Assembly (NCBI GenBank): GCA_949130495.1
Contig: OX422209.1
Coordinates: forward strand, 694,768,757 to 694,832,756
Length of the DNA stretch: 64,000 nucleotides
From: Sambucus nigra
Lineage: Eukaryota > Streptophyta > Magnoliopsida > Dipsacales > Adoxaceae
Reading direction: 5' to 3'
This document shows positions 36,087 to 47,355 of the stretch, in pieces. Under the pieces are notes generated by a model that was not told the origin of the DNA, did no database searches, and was given only the letters and a program-made list of their open reading frames with translations. Both the position numbers and the translations under genes were made by a program. The first letter of the stretch is position 1. Each line of letters opens with the position of its first letter.

Positions 36087-36660
36087 ACTGAATGGAACCT
36101 TTCCATGCTTCATTTCCTTCCTCGGGCCGCTTAGTCCGAGCAATTGATTATTCTGACGTAGCTTCCTGAGATCTATCTCGATGAGTAGCTGGTCGTGATT
36201 CTGCTGATCCTTCTCTCAAACCTGATGGTGGTCGAAAGCTTCTCGATGGGTCTCTAGGTGGACTCATATTTCTCCTTGGTCCTAACCGACTGAAAGGAGA
36301 CACCCTGCTTAATCTTTCCAGGGCGCTGGTTCTCTCCGGAGAGAGAGTGATATGTTGATCTGTATCCGTAGCTCGTATCGATGAAGTTCGCCCAGGTTGA
36401 TAAGAAAAATCATTAGATTCTTCATTACGATATGACCCAGTACGCCTGGATCGCGATTGCCCACGATCACTCCTTTGCCTTGAATGGGTAGGTGCACCGC
36501 CGTGAAGAGTTTGAATGAGTTGCCTCTTTGTTTCTTGCATGGCGGTTTGTCCTTCAGCCAGATTCGTCATAATTCCAGCCAGATCTGGAGGTGCAGATGG
36601 ATTTGGAGGATTTCTAGCATTTTCAGCATTTCGATTACTGGGTTCTGGATTATCTGCCAT
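36087..36660 (-). pseudogene. Element A gag N-terminal region
   Basis: ATG at 36658-36660 starts MADNPEPSNRNAENARNPPN. The region is rich in Pro, Ser and Arg (SDRGQSRSRRTGSYR, SPPRDPSRSFRPPSG). It is in the same frame as the gag-pol that follows, separated by TAA (36148-36150) and TGA (about 36085-36090). Arg/Ser-rich N-termini of this type are common in Retand-like gags. Confidence 0.82.
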
Positions 36661-36702
36661 TGATGATAAATGATTTTTGGTGAAAAACGATAGCAACAGT
36701 CG

Positions 36703-36721
36703 TTTCCCACAGACGGTGCCA
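36703..36721 (-). other. Element A primer-binding site
   Basis: Minus-strand TGGCACCGTCTGTGGGAAA lies just inside the 5' LTR. It is nearly the same as the site in element B (TTGGCGTCGTCTGTGGGAAA). Confidence 0.8.
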
Positions 36722-36724
36722 ATC

Positions 36725-37289
36725 TGTTGATGTAAAAAATTAGATCGCTCTAATTATTCAATCACAGATAAATAAAATGAGACAAAGATTTTTAAAGTGG
36801 TTCAGCCTTATAAGAATGGCCTACGTCCACTGTTATGTTATTGCTGAGTGTTTTGGGAATTCTCGATTACAAGTTCTATCAAGAAATTCTGGTCCTCTTG
36901 AATGAGGATGATAGAAGGTATTTATAGCCTTTAGGCTGTATATGAAAGGGCTGATACATTAAATGATATACATATGAAAGGGTAATACATTTAATGTAGC
37001 GTGTGCGTCAAGGTGATAATCATTCAATGAATGGTTGAACTGTTGATTATTTGGAAATTAATAATACGACCGAGATGCAGTTCGGAACGCCTTAGTTGCT
37101 CGTTGCTCTGGAGTTCCTCGGAGCGCTGAAATACCTCGGAGTGCTAAAGTTCCTCGGTGTATCCTCGTTGCTCGGAGAGAACATGAGTTGGTCAGGGAAA
37201 TGAACTTCCTCGTTGCTATTGTGCCACGTAGATTGACACGTGTCTTTGTATTATTCGTCCATATCAGCATATTAATTTTGGTATCAACA
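36725..37289 (-). repeat. Element A 5' LTR
   Basis: 565 bp, direct copy of 25105-25669. The TATA-like TATAAATA on the minus strand at 36919-36926 would drive gag-pol. Confidence 0.95.
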
Positions 37290-39359
37290 ACATGCTCAAA
37301 CAATATTGAGACGAAGTATAGATTCCAAGTCCTTTAGGACCGTCTGAACTATCACTGCGATAGCCTGTACCAAGGATATCTATACACAAACAAAATGAGG
37401 CGAAGCATAGATTCCAAGTCTCTAAGAGGAAAGCACATGCCCGCATCTCTTAGGACCGTCTGAACTATCATTCCGATAGCCTGTACCAAGGATATCTATC
37501 TTCTAGGGTACAAGTCAATATCCCCCATAAAGGTCCCATCGAGATAAGACTGTCCCAGCGCGGAAACCTCAGGGATAGCAAGTAGCGTGGGCATGATTTT
37601 CACACATAGATAGTATATGCAAACACAAACATATAACTATACTAATATCACCATATCAAAAATGGGTAAATTCTCAATTCCCATAATTACGTCATTCGCA
37701 TTTATTTCACATTATATAGTTATCACGTATAACCATTCACATCTTACTTTAATTTGAGGAACTTTTCCACTTAATATATAACGCTTCATGGATTCTATCC
37801 TCCCAATTATAAAATTCAGTAGGTATACACATTTGTCCCAACGTAACTCTATTACTTGCCTCTCTCTCTTTAAATCATGAATTTACCGACCCTTACGTAG
37901 TTAATCCAAAATACACTCTTTGTCCGACATCGAGGGTCCCAAAATCTATTCACATGTCCTACTGGTCTCCCCTATCTCCCAAAACATTTCATTAAGGATT
38001 CCCAAGAATTTTCTCACAATAAATTGAATTTAACTCATTTAATAAGGGAAATAGGAGTCTGCCAGGAGGGGTCGATCGATCGAGGTTTGGGGCTCATTCG
38101 ATCGAACCTTCGATCGATCAAAGCTCTGGGCTCGATCGATCGATTAAGCAGGTCTGCGAAAACTGAAATTCTGCAGTTACGGGTTTCATCTCCAAACACC
38201 AACAATTTCCATATTATCTAATCCCAATCGTCCCAGAATTGATGCTACTAACCTTATATCATCATATTAGGTATTTTCAACGTAAAGCATGTGAATTTCT
38301 GTGATTAAATCATGAATTAACAGCCCCAATTTCATACAAAATCTCAAGAACCCTAAAATTCTCTTAAACATGGTTCTAACAATTATTTCCAGAATTCTCT
38401 TCTTATACACATCATAATTTTGTGGTTTAAATTCCTCTACATGGCAAGGGTTTCCAGAATTATCAATTAGACCAATACTACATGGATTTTCCTATCATAA
38501 ATCGGGTTTTCCTCCATTAAAACTCATCTTAATTACTCATAAACTAATATGAAAGATGCACCAACGAAAATATTAAGATAAACACTTGCCTGGGATTTTC
38601 GACGTTCTGATTTGTAGATGTTTTTGGTGTGGTTGCGTAGCCCGTTGCGCGATCTACGCGTTGGTGGTGGTTGTGGTGCAAACGGGTGGATTTCGGGCTT
38701 GAATTTGCCTTGAGAGCTCTCTCTCCTTCCTATCCTATGGCCGTCACGTGTGTTTAGAGTTTCTAACCCCAGATGACAATCCAGGTATTTGATATAACTC
38801 TTTGAATTTTCGTTGGTTTAATTACCCAAAAAGGTGAAATGTCCAAAACGCCCTCCCGGGGTACCAATTAGGCCTAAAAATGCCCCGAGACCCAAACTAA
38901 ACCCCCGGGTACACTTTTCTGACTATCTCGACCCTTCTGTACGCGTTGGCGCACTCAAAATGACCATACAAATTACTTATAAAATATTCACTTTTATTAA
39001 TTCACATTTAGTCCCGACACGACACAGGCGCGTCCCGACTTGAATTTCCACAATTGTCATTTTATTCACACGTGACAATATTATAAAAATAAATCTCATA
39101 TATTACTATACTCATCCAGTAATATGCAATAAATAACAAATTTCCAATAATTACTAACTCTCGTCACGCTAGTAAATATTTAAAGCAACATTCCGGATTA
39201 AAATTAAATTAATTTATCTCAATTAAATTTAATAAATCCCATAATTTAAAAGCTATAAAAATACGGGGTATTACACATATAAGGGTCAAAACCTAAGAAC
39301 TAGAATTATAGTGAGGCTTCTTAATATCAAATAGTTATGTTGCATATTTTAAAGAAGCA

Positions 39360-39760
39360 AGATGATTAGAATTGAAAGAAACATTATTTGATAACCCTCT
39401 CACCTTTGAAGAAATGTTTGTAATAATTCTAGTAGCACACATGCATGTGTCTTCATAAATATCTTTGTTCCGACTCATCCAAACCTCCCAAATAATGCAT
39501 ACTGGCATCACTTTATGCAGCCATTTAGAAACTGGATTAGAACTTGCTTGAAGCCACTAAGAAGTAATTGAGGTATGAATAGTTAGAGCTGAACCAATGA
39601 TTCCCATTGGAGAACTGAAGAATTTCCACACTTCTGAAGCTATAGGACCTGTGATAAATAAGTGGCTAACTGATTCTGCAGATTTATAGTAGCACCTACA
39701 TACAGATGCAAGGTGTACACCTACATATAGCGTGGGGCTGTCGATAGAGGTGTCGGGCAG
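39360..39760 (-). pseudogene. LINE (non-LTR) ORF2 C-terminal fragment
   Basis: Minus-strand translation from 39700 to 39365 gives the zf-RVT segment of plant LINE ORF2: CRCYYKSAESVSHLFITGPI, ASEVWKFFSSPMGI, then after one TAG WLQASSNPVSKWLHKVMPV and CIIWEVWMSRNKDIYE. The order C-x-C ... S-x-x-HLF ... VW-x-FF ... W-x2-WMSRN is typical of that region. No other part of the LINE is recognised. It is an old insertion in the CACTA body, lying right beside the Tekay-like insertion site. Confidence 0.7.
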
Positions 39761-39769
39761 TGGAGCGTG

Positions 39770-39905
39770 GGGCTGCTGTATGCATATATGTTGCATATAT
39801 GCACAGTAGCTATTTGCAATATATATGCATACATTTGCTGCATATATGCTGCTACATATATGCTACTGCATATATGCATACAACTGTTGCATATATGTTG
39901 CTGCA
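39770..39905. repeat. TGCATATATGCA-rich palindromic cluster
   Basis: About nine copies of a GCATATATG core, often within TGCATATATGCA or separated by CTGC/TTGC, occur in 135 bp. The overlapping short open frames on both strands are products of the repeat. Confidence 0.85.
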
Positions 39906-39956
39906 TTTACGAGTTTCCAAAACATTTAGGTGGTATCAGAATATAAAAAAAGTGGG

Positions 39957-40094
39957 ATGGATTTTGTCCTTCAAGCCATCAATCATCCAACCTATTTGGA
40001 GGATATCACTGGACTGACAGAGTTGATGAAGTTGACGAGTTCTTTTGACTTGGATTGGGATAATGAGACAGATAATGATGAAGATTGTGTTTAA
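39957..40094 (+). CDS. Possible small or terminal exon, unknown product
   Basis: A 45-codon frame from ATG 39957 to TAA 40092. It reads [20 protein letters not shown] and ends in an acidic tail ([11 protein letters not shown]). The composition looks protein-like and the frame is also open upstream to 39930. I do not recognise it. It could be the last exon of a CACTA-encoded or captured gene; no matching exons were identified nearby. Confidence 0.2.
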   Translation: MDFVLQAINHPTYLEDITGLTELMKLTSSFDLDWDNETDNDEDCV

Positions 40095-41824
40095 GTATAA
40101 GGTATTTCTTTTTTTTTTTTAATTAAAGTTCATCTGTTGAACTACACTTGAATTGTACAGAAACTAAAGCAAGAAAGTAATGTAAATTCATTTTCTTTTT
40201 CAGTTCTAACTTTAATATAAGGGATGTTTGGACGTGTTATGATAATTGAACCAGTTATTTATTCTTTATATTAACATCCGAATATTGGGGTGTTACATCC
40301 TCTGTGGATGAAATCAATTGGATTCAAAATCTATTGTTCGAGCTACATGTTTCGATCTCAATCACCCATACAATCTATTATGACAATGTGGGGGATACTT
40401 ACCTATGTGCCAATCACGTCTTTCATTGAATCACATAGCAATTGAGTTCCACTTTGTCTTTGATCAATTTTCCAGAAAACAACCGCTATAAAATCGGTGT
40501 CCATTGTGGTGTGAGGAGTTAGTTTAGTTATAATTTGAACTATTGTTGTGTTCTTGTGAAATAAGGGTCTTACATGGAAGTTTCTACTGTCAAATAATAT
40601 GTTATGTTGTTTCAATCATCAAAAGCGCTATCATTCTCCTTGCTTAGAATATATTAAAGCAACAATGTATAAAGTTTTATTATGTTCAGTCCATTTTTAT
40701 CTATTTTAAACTTTTAATTATGTTGTAGTTTTTCTAACAATAAGCATTGAGATTTATTATGTTCTGTTCATTTTTATCTGTTATAAACTTTTAATTATGT
40801 TGGAGTTTTTCAAACAATAAGCATTGATTCAGATCAGTAGCTATATAAAGATTGATGTATAAATATTTCTTCACTTCTATGTCTAATCAGTAGGTATATC
40901 TTGCTCAAGGTTGTTTGTACCAGAGTAACTACTATGTCTGAATACTTACTTCTATATCTAAGCCATTATTTCCTATATAATTAACAACTGATATAGCTAA
41001 TTTTTATTATAACATTACATTTGAGTTAGATCTGCATTGATGCCATTCTTTACCTTATTTTAGTTTTATCTTTTTATGTTTACAGTCATTAACATTGGTT
41101 ACGCTTGGTGATAGACAAATGGAACAAAGAACAACAACCTTATGGGTGTAGAAGACACGAAGATATTATATTTTCAGGTGCGCGCCTGTGTTAGCTTTCT
41201 TCTTAAGACATCATTGTGTAACTTATTCTTTTCACCGAAATATATAATATAGAACTACATTTATTGGAGATCTGATGAAGCTTTTTAATAATGTTGATTA
41301 TAATTATAATTATAATAGCAGACGTGAAAAGGGCAGCTACCAAAGCAGGAGGTAAAGGCCAGAGATATCATTTTGCCAAGTCCCTTGCTTTGAGCTTAGA
41401 GACATGAAGAAGCTGTTCATTCCACTTGTGAGTTTCTTGTTAGGTTGAGATAATAAGAGGAAGTTGTTGTAGCTGCTGAGGTAATTATATACAAATATCA
41501 ACACGTAACTCTTTTATTCGTGTTCTACTTTCTCGTCATTTTTTTTCTACTAATGAACACAAACTTGTTTCCCTCAACGATGATCCAAGTCAAAATGACC
41601 CTTAATTATATTACACATATTTATATGAGAAGGCTTAGATTAATCATCGACACACCGGTCCCACAGTCTTGAAATGTAAGCTTTCTTAAAATCGACACAC
41701 CGGTTCCACAAGTTTGTAAATTTCTTTATGTTCATGTTCAATTAATTCATATTGTGGTTATAGTTGTCTAATTAAAGGAGGTAGAAAGATTAGAAAGCAT
41801 ACACGTTTAATAAAAAAATTATTT
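40095..41824. other. CACTA interior, right part; no gene recognised
   Basis: AT-rich sequence with short frames only. Segments near 41095-41190 and 41320-41480 have a more exon-like base composition (GGCAGCTACCAAAGCAGG), but I cannot connect them into a product. Confidence 0.35.
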
Positions 41825-44800
41825 CCTTTGAGACAAGTGAAAACCCAAGCCAGCCTCCAAATGGCCCCGTAAGAAGCATTAATACCTCGCACGAGGCCAA
41901 TGTAACTCGTGGGAACTGATCTCGTATTTACAGGACATACGGTTTGAGAATACGATGGTAATTTGAAAAATCTAGACTTTTCTTAAAAACATGCCGTTAG
42001 TGGGTGAAAACCTAAACTAGACCCAAAATGGCCCCGTAAGAGACACGAACACCTCACCCGGGGCCAATGTAACTCGTAGAAATTGATCGCGTAGTTGCGG
42101 GTCTCTCGATTTTAAAATACGAAGATAATTTGAAAATATTTAGATTAATCTTAAAAACAAGTCGTTAAAGAGTGAAAACCCAAACCAGCTCCTAAACGGC
42201 CCCGTAAGAGGCACAAACACCTCGTATGGGACCAATGTAACTTGCATGAACTGACCGCGTAGTCACGGATCTCCCGGTTTGAGAATATGAGGATAATTTG
42301 GAAATATATCGATTAAGCTTAAAAAAATCCTTAAAGGGTGAAAACCCAAACTAGCCCCCAAACGACCCCGTAAGAGGCACGAATACCTCGCATGGAATCA
42401 ATGTAACTTGTACGAACTGACCGCATAGTCGCGGGTCTCCCGGTTTGATAATATAACGATAATTTCAAAATATGTAGATTAGGCTTGAAAATAAGCCGTT
42501 GAAGGGTGAAAACCAAAATCAGCCCCCAAACGGCCCCGTTAGAGGCACGAACTCCTCGCACGGAACCAATACAACTTGTATGAACTGACAGCGTAGTCAC
42601 GGGCCTCCCGATTTGAGATAATGACGATAATTTCAAAATATGTAGATTAGCTTGAAAACAAGTTGTTTGAGGGTGACAACCCAAACCACCACCCAAACGA
42701 CCCTGTAAAAGGCACGAACACCTCGCACGGGATCAATGTAAGTTGTACGAACTGACCGCGTAGTCGCGGGTCTCCCGATTTGAGAATATGACAATAATTT
42801 CAAAATATATTGATTAAGCTTAAAAATAAGCCGTTGAAGGGTAAAAACCCAAACCAGCCCCCAAATGGCCCCGTAAGAGGCACGAATACCTCGCACGGGA
42901 CCAATGTAACTTTTACGAACTGACAGCATAGTCACGAACCTCCCGGTTTGAGATAATGATGATAATTTCAAAATATGTGGATTAGGCTTGAAAACAAGCC
43001 GTTTGAGGGTGAAAACCCAAACCAGCACCCAAACGGCCCCGTAAGAGGCACGAACACCTCGCACAGGACGAATGTAACTTGTATGAACTAACCGTGTAGT
43101 CGTGGGTCTCCCGATTTGAGAATATGACGATAATTTCAAAATATATCAATTAAGCTTAAAAATAATCCCTTAAAGGGTGAAAACCCAAACCAGCCCCCAA
43201 ACATCCCCATAAGAGGCACCAACACCTTGCACGGGACCAATGTAACTTATAGGAACTGATCGGGTAGTTACGTGTCTCCCAATTTTAGATTATGACGATA
43301 ATTTAAAATATTTAGATTAAGCTTAAAAACAAGCCCTTAAAGGGTGAATATCCAAACTAGCCCCCAAACGGCCCCGTAAGAGGCACGAACACCTCGCACG
43401 GGACCAATGTAACTTATATGAACTAACCGCGCACTCGCGGATCTCCCGGTTTGAGAATAAGATGATAATTTCAAAATATGTAGATTAGGCTTGAAAACAA
43501 GCCGTTGAAGGGTGAAAACCCAAACTATCCCCCAAATGGCCCCGTGAGAGGCACGAACCCCTTGCACGGGACCAATGTAAATTGTACAAACTGATAACGT
43601 AGTTGTGGGCCTCTCGATTTGAGATAATGATGATAATTTTAAAATATGTAGATTAGGCTTGAAAATAAGCCGTTTGAAGGTGAAAATCAAAACCAACCCC
43701 CAAACGGCCCTATAAGAGGCACGAACACCTCGCATGGGACCAATGTAACTTGTACGAACTGATCGTATAGTCGTAGGTCTCCCGATTTGAGAATATGACG
43801 ATAATTTCAAAATATATCGATTAAGCTTAAAAATAAGCCCTTAAAGGGTGAAGACCCAAACCAACCCCTAAACGGCCCCGACAGTGGCACGAACACCTCG
43901 AACGTGACCAATATAACTTGTACGAACTGATAGCGTAGTCACGGGTCTCCCGATTTGAAAATATGATGATAATTTTAAAATATATCGATTAAGCTTATAA
44001 AATTGCCCTTAAAGGGTGAAAACCCAAACCAGCCCCCAAATGGCCCCGTAAGAGGCACGAACACCTCGTACGGGACCAATGTAACTTGTACGAACTGATC
44101 GCATAGTCGCGGTCTCCCGATTTGAGAATATGACAATATTTTCAAAATATATCGATTAAGCTTAAAAATAAGCCCTTAAAGGGTGAAAACCCAAACCAGC
44201 ACCCAAACGGCCCTGTAAGAGGCACAAACACCTCGCATGGGACCAATGTAACTTGTAGGAACTCACCGTGTAGTCACGTGTCTCCCAATTTAAGAGATTA
44301 TGATGATAATTTAAAAATATTGAAATTAAGCTTAAAAACAAGCCCTTAGAGGGTGAAAACCCAAATCAGCTCCCAAACGCCCTCGTAAGAGGCACAAACA
44401 CCTCGCACGGGACCAATGTAACTTGTACGAACTGACCGCGTAGTCACAGGTCTCCCGGTTTGAGAATATGACGATAATTTGAAAATATATCAATTAAGCT
44501 TGAAAACAAGCCGTTGAAGGGTGAAAACCCAAACCAGTCCCCAAACGGTCCTATAAGAGGCACGAACACCTCGCACAGGACCAATGTAACTTGTACAAAC
44601 TGATTCGCGTCGTCGCGGGCCTCCTGGTTTGAGGTAATGACGATAATTTCAAAATATGTAGATTAGGCTTGAAAATAAGCCGTTTGAGGGTGAAAACCCA
44701 AATCATCCCTCTAACGGCCCTGTAAGAGGCACGAACACCTCGCACGGGATCAATGTAACTTGTATGAACTGACCGCATAGTCACGGGTCTCCTGATTTGA

Positions 44801-45960
44801 GAATATGATGATAATTTTAAAATATATCGATTAAGCTTTAAAATAAGCCCTTAAAGGGTTAAAACCCAAACCAGACTCCAAACGGCCCCGTAAGAGGCAC
44901 GAACACCTCGCATGGGACTAATGTAACATGTACGAGCTGACCGCATAGTCGCGGGCCTCCAGGTTTGAGGTAATGACGATAATTTCAAAATATGTAGATT
45001 AGGCTTGAAAATAAGCCGTATGAGGGTGAAAACCCAAACCAGCCCCCAAACAACCCCGTTAAAGGCACGAACACCTCGCACGGGACCAATGTAACTTGTA
45101 TGAACTGACCGCGTAATCATAGATCTCCTGGTTTGAGAATATGATGATAATTTCAAAATATGTAGATTAGGGTTGAAAACAAGCCGTTTGAGGGTGAAAA
45201 CCCAAACCAGCCCCCAAACGGCCCCGTAAGAGGCACGGATAGGGGTGTTCACGGGTCGGTCGATTCGGTTTTGGCCGGGTTTTTTTAGCCGAACCGACCA
45301 TGTCGGTTTTTGGAGGAGAAAAACTGAACCAAACCGAATCTTTTGAAGAACCGAACCGAACAGGGTCGGTTTTTTACAGGACCGGTTCGGTTTTTTCATT
45401 TATTTTGATAAAAAATTCTTTTTTTAATACCTAATATAAATATAAAATTAAAAAATATAATATAATATGCCAACACTAATATAAATATAATATAAAATAT
45501 AAAATTAAAAAATATAAAAACTAATTCGGTTCGGTTCGGTTCCAAATCGGTTTTTTATGCCAAAATCGAAAATCGAACCGACCCTATCGGTTTTATACCT
45601 GATTAAACCGAACCGAACTGACCCTTAAAAAAACCTGGCCCAAAAATTTTCGGTTCGGCTCGGTTTTATCGGTTTGTCGGTTTGGTCAATTTTTTTGCAC
45701 ACCCCTAGGCACGGACACCTCGCACGGTACCAATGTAACTTGTACAAACTGACCGCATAGTCGCGGGTCTATCTGTTTGAGAATATGATGATAATTTGAT
45801 AATATATGGATTAGGCTTAGAAACAAGTCGTTGAAAGGATGATAACCAAAACCAGCCCCCAAACCATCCCGTAAGAAGCACTAACACCTCACACGAGACC
45901 AATGTAACTCGTAGGAACTGATCTGGTAGTCATAACTTGCGTAAGATTTTCAATTTTAGA
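41825..45960. repeat. Tandem satellite array, ~168-bp unit, about 22 copies
   Basis: The unit contains GGGTGAAAACCCAAACCAG, GGCCCCGTAAGAGGCACGAA, CACCTCGCACGGGACCAATG and a CCGCGTAGTCGCGGG hairpin. It ends in an AT-rich GATAATTTCAAAATAT stretch. Spacing between AGGCACG starts is 167-168 bp (42879, 43047, 43214). Copies are diverged by substitutions and small indels. The array is interrupted by a MITE at 45240-45707 and lies within the CACTA element. Confidence 0.93.
45240..45707. mobile_element. hAT-type MITE
   Basis: 468 bp with 12-bp terminal inverted repeats, TAGGGGTGTTCA and TGCACACCCCTA (one mismatch), flanked by a perfect 8-bp duplication GGCACGGA (45232-45239 and 45708-45715). The interior is rich in CGGTTCGGTT/AACCGAACC repeats and has no coding capacity. 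The 8-bp duplication and the ends place it in the hAT superfamily. It inserted into one satellite unit. Confidence 0.93.
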
Positions 45961-46469
45961 ATATAATAATAATTGCAACTCCTATATGTAATTTTTTCGC
46001 TTGAGTAATCTTTATTTAATAAATTACTTGGTTACTAATATCGTATCTTTTTTGTATCCTATTTTTTTTTGTAGGATAACAGTTTATCGTTAGCATTTAT
46101 TCACGTGAAACACATGAAGAATATAGTGGTTTACAACAAGGGGTTTATTCATGATTCTATTTTTTTGTGTTATGGTCATGCGAGCTTTTGTAGTTTTATT
46201 GTTATCTTTTATGGCCGTGCGGGCTTTTGTAAGTTTTTGTTATATTTTGTGGATGTGCGGGATTTATGTTACGCAGGTTTTATATTAGCAGGTTTTAGAA
46301 TGTCCAGAAAATAGAGAAAACTCTACCCAATTTTTTTTGGTCTGTGAACTACTAAAGACTTGTAATATTTTGAAGTTTGTAGGTACATTAGTTTATCAAC
46401 AACGTGCAAGATTTGGAATTTGTGAATTTTCTTACTTTTAAATAATTAATTTTTTTCTTTTATCCAAAA
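45961..46469. other. CACTA interior between satellite and right terminus
   Basis: AT-rich; the 69-codon plus-strand frame at 46105-46314 has no recognisable feature. Confidence 0.4.
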
Positions 46470-46786
46470 ATTTAGCACAGTTCAAAACCGTGCCAAAACT
46501 GTATCAAATTTTGGCACGGTTTTGAACTGTGCCAAAAGTTTATCAAAATGTGCTCAATCTGGCACAGTTCAAAACTGTGCCAAAAGTTTGCCAGAAATAT
46601 CAAATTCTGGCACGGTTTAAAAGTGTGCCAGAAGTGTTCCTGTTTGGTCAAATCTGTCACACTTTTAAACCGTGCCAGAAAAAAATGGCCATTTTGGAAC
46701 ACCTGATTCTCGCACTGTTTAAAACCGTGCCAGATTTGATCCGGCATAGTTTTAAACCATTCCTGATTCCTATTTTTGGTGTAGTG
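46470..46786 (-). repeat. CACTA right TIR and subterminal repeats
   Basis: About ten copies in both orientations of a TTTGGCACGGTTTTGAACTG-like motif between 46470 and 46750. The inverted 14-bp TIR follows at 46773-46786. Confidence 0.88.
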
Positions 46787-47345
46787 TATAGAGGCATCAA
46801 AGTCTACGTAGTTCGTATACAAAACGAGGGGCAGGGTTTATCCCATAAATCCAATCGGGGACTTCTCTTATGTGTGGGTGTGTGTAAAAAGGTGTTTTAG
46901 TTATGAGAAAAGTGTGAGAATTCCCGTTTGGAATTTATGAGCAAACCCTATTTTATTATTTTTGGGAGTTTTATTTATATGAAAATAAGAGATGTGCAAT
47001 AGTAATAAATAAAAAGTATATTAGGATATGTGACATGGAGAGAATAAAAGTGCTAAGTAATAAAATAAGTTAATGAGAATTTAGGAGAATTTGAAGAGAG
47101 AGTTGAGAAAGTTGGACCTTCTTGAAGATCTTGAGCTTGATCTTGAATGTTGGAGAGTATCCCTTGCACTTGGATGATGATGAAGGGTAGTTAATTCACC
47201 AAGTTTGATGAAAAAGATGATGAAAAGTGAAGGTTGGAAAAGTATTTGAATGTGGAAATCACGCTGACTTCGAGAGAGGTTTTCTGAGTTCGTTGAGAGT
47301 GATGGATTTAAGATCTTGGGTCCTCTTGCAATGAGGTCAGGACCT

Positions 47346-47355
47346 CCTTTTTATA
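47346..47355 (-). promoter_or_regulatory. TATA box of the Tat LTR
   Basis: Minus-strand TATAAAAAGG within GGGCCTATAAAAAGGAGG. Downstream (lower coordinates) lies the R/U5 side and, after the CACTA, the primer site and gag of element C. Confidence 0.55.

Larger units (their letters stand above)
25105..37289 (-). mobile_element. Tat-lineage (Retand-like) Gypsy element A
   Basis: Two 565-bp LTRs (13 differences counted, about 97.7% identical) with ends TGTTG...CAACA, flanked by ACATG on both sides. Minus-strand gag-pol runs from 36660 down to 30769 in the order gag, protease, RT, RNase H, integrase. A multi-exon gene lies on the opposite strand (26092-29758) between pol and the 3' LTR, the placement I know from Retand/Tat elements. 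RT wording (FTDLNKACPKDHFPLPRIDQ) and integrase are of Tat type. Gag-pol has a handful of stops and frameshifts but is otherwise well preserved, so this is a fairly recent insertion. Confidence 0.95.
16434..39275 (-). mobile_element. Tekay/Del-like Ty3/Gypsy element, long LTRs, non-coding interior
   Basis: Two LTRs of about 3.15 kb (16434-19585; 23939-39275 with element A inside) enclose 4.35 kb. On the minus strand the LTR begins TGTAATACCCCGTA and ends GGTGTCACA. The primer site is initiator-Met type (23921-23936), the polypurine tract is 19586-19597, and CATAT flanks both sides (16429-16433 and 39276-39280). The long LTR, the TGTAATACCCC start and the TTTCGGGACGAAATTC sequence just before the polypurine tract are what I know from Tekay/Del chromoviruses. 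The interior holds no gag-pol frame although the LTRs are nearly identical. Confidence 0.85.
23939..39275 (-). repeat. Tekay-like 5' LTR, split by element A
   Basis: Two LTR pieces, 23939-25104 and 37290-39275, total about 3147 bp once the 5-bp duplication is counted once, against 3152 bp for the other LTR. The break falls at ACATG, exactly where the left LTR is continuous. Confidence 0.95.
13368..46786. mobile_element. CACTA (En/Spm-type) DNA transposon with nested insertions
   Basis: A perfect 14-bp terminal inverted repeat, CACTACACCAAAAA, is present at 13368-13381 and inverted at 46773-46786. Both ends carry arrays of a TTGGCACGGTTT...AAACYGTGCCA-type subterminal motif. TATA flanks both sides (13364-13367 and 46787-46790). 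CACTA elements normally duplicate 3 bp, so either the duplication is TA-rich and ambiguous or it is 4 bp here. Removing the Tekay-like insertion (22.8 kb) and the MITE leaves about 10 kb, of which about 3.7 kb is satellite. I find no TNP2/TNPA-like transposase, so the copy is probably non-autonomous. Confidence 0.85.

Noticed and set aside
41825..45960. A regularly spaced repeat array that might suggest a CRISPR-like structure
   Set aside because: The repeats are contiguous, diverged 168-bp units without distinct short repeats and unique spacers, in plant DNA. It is a satellite.
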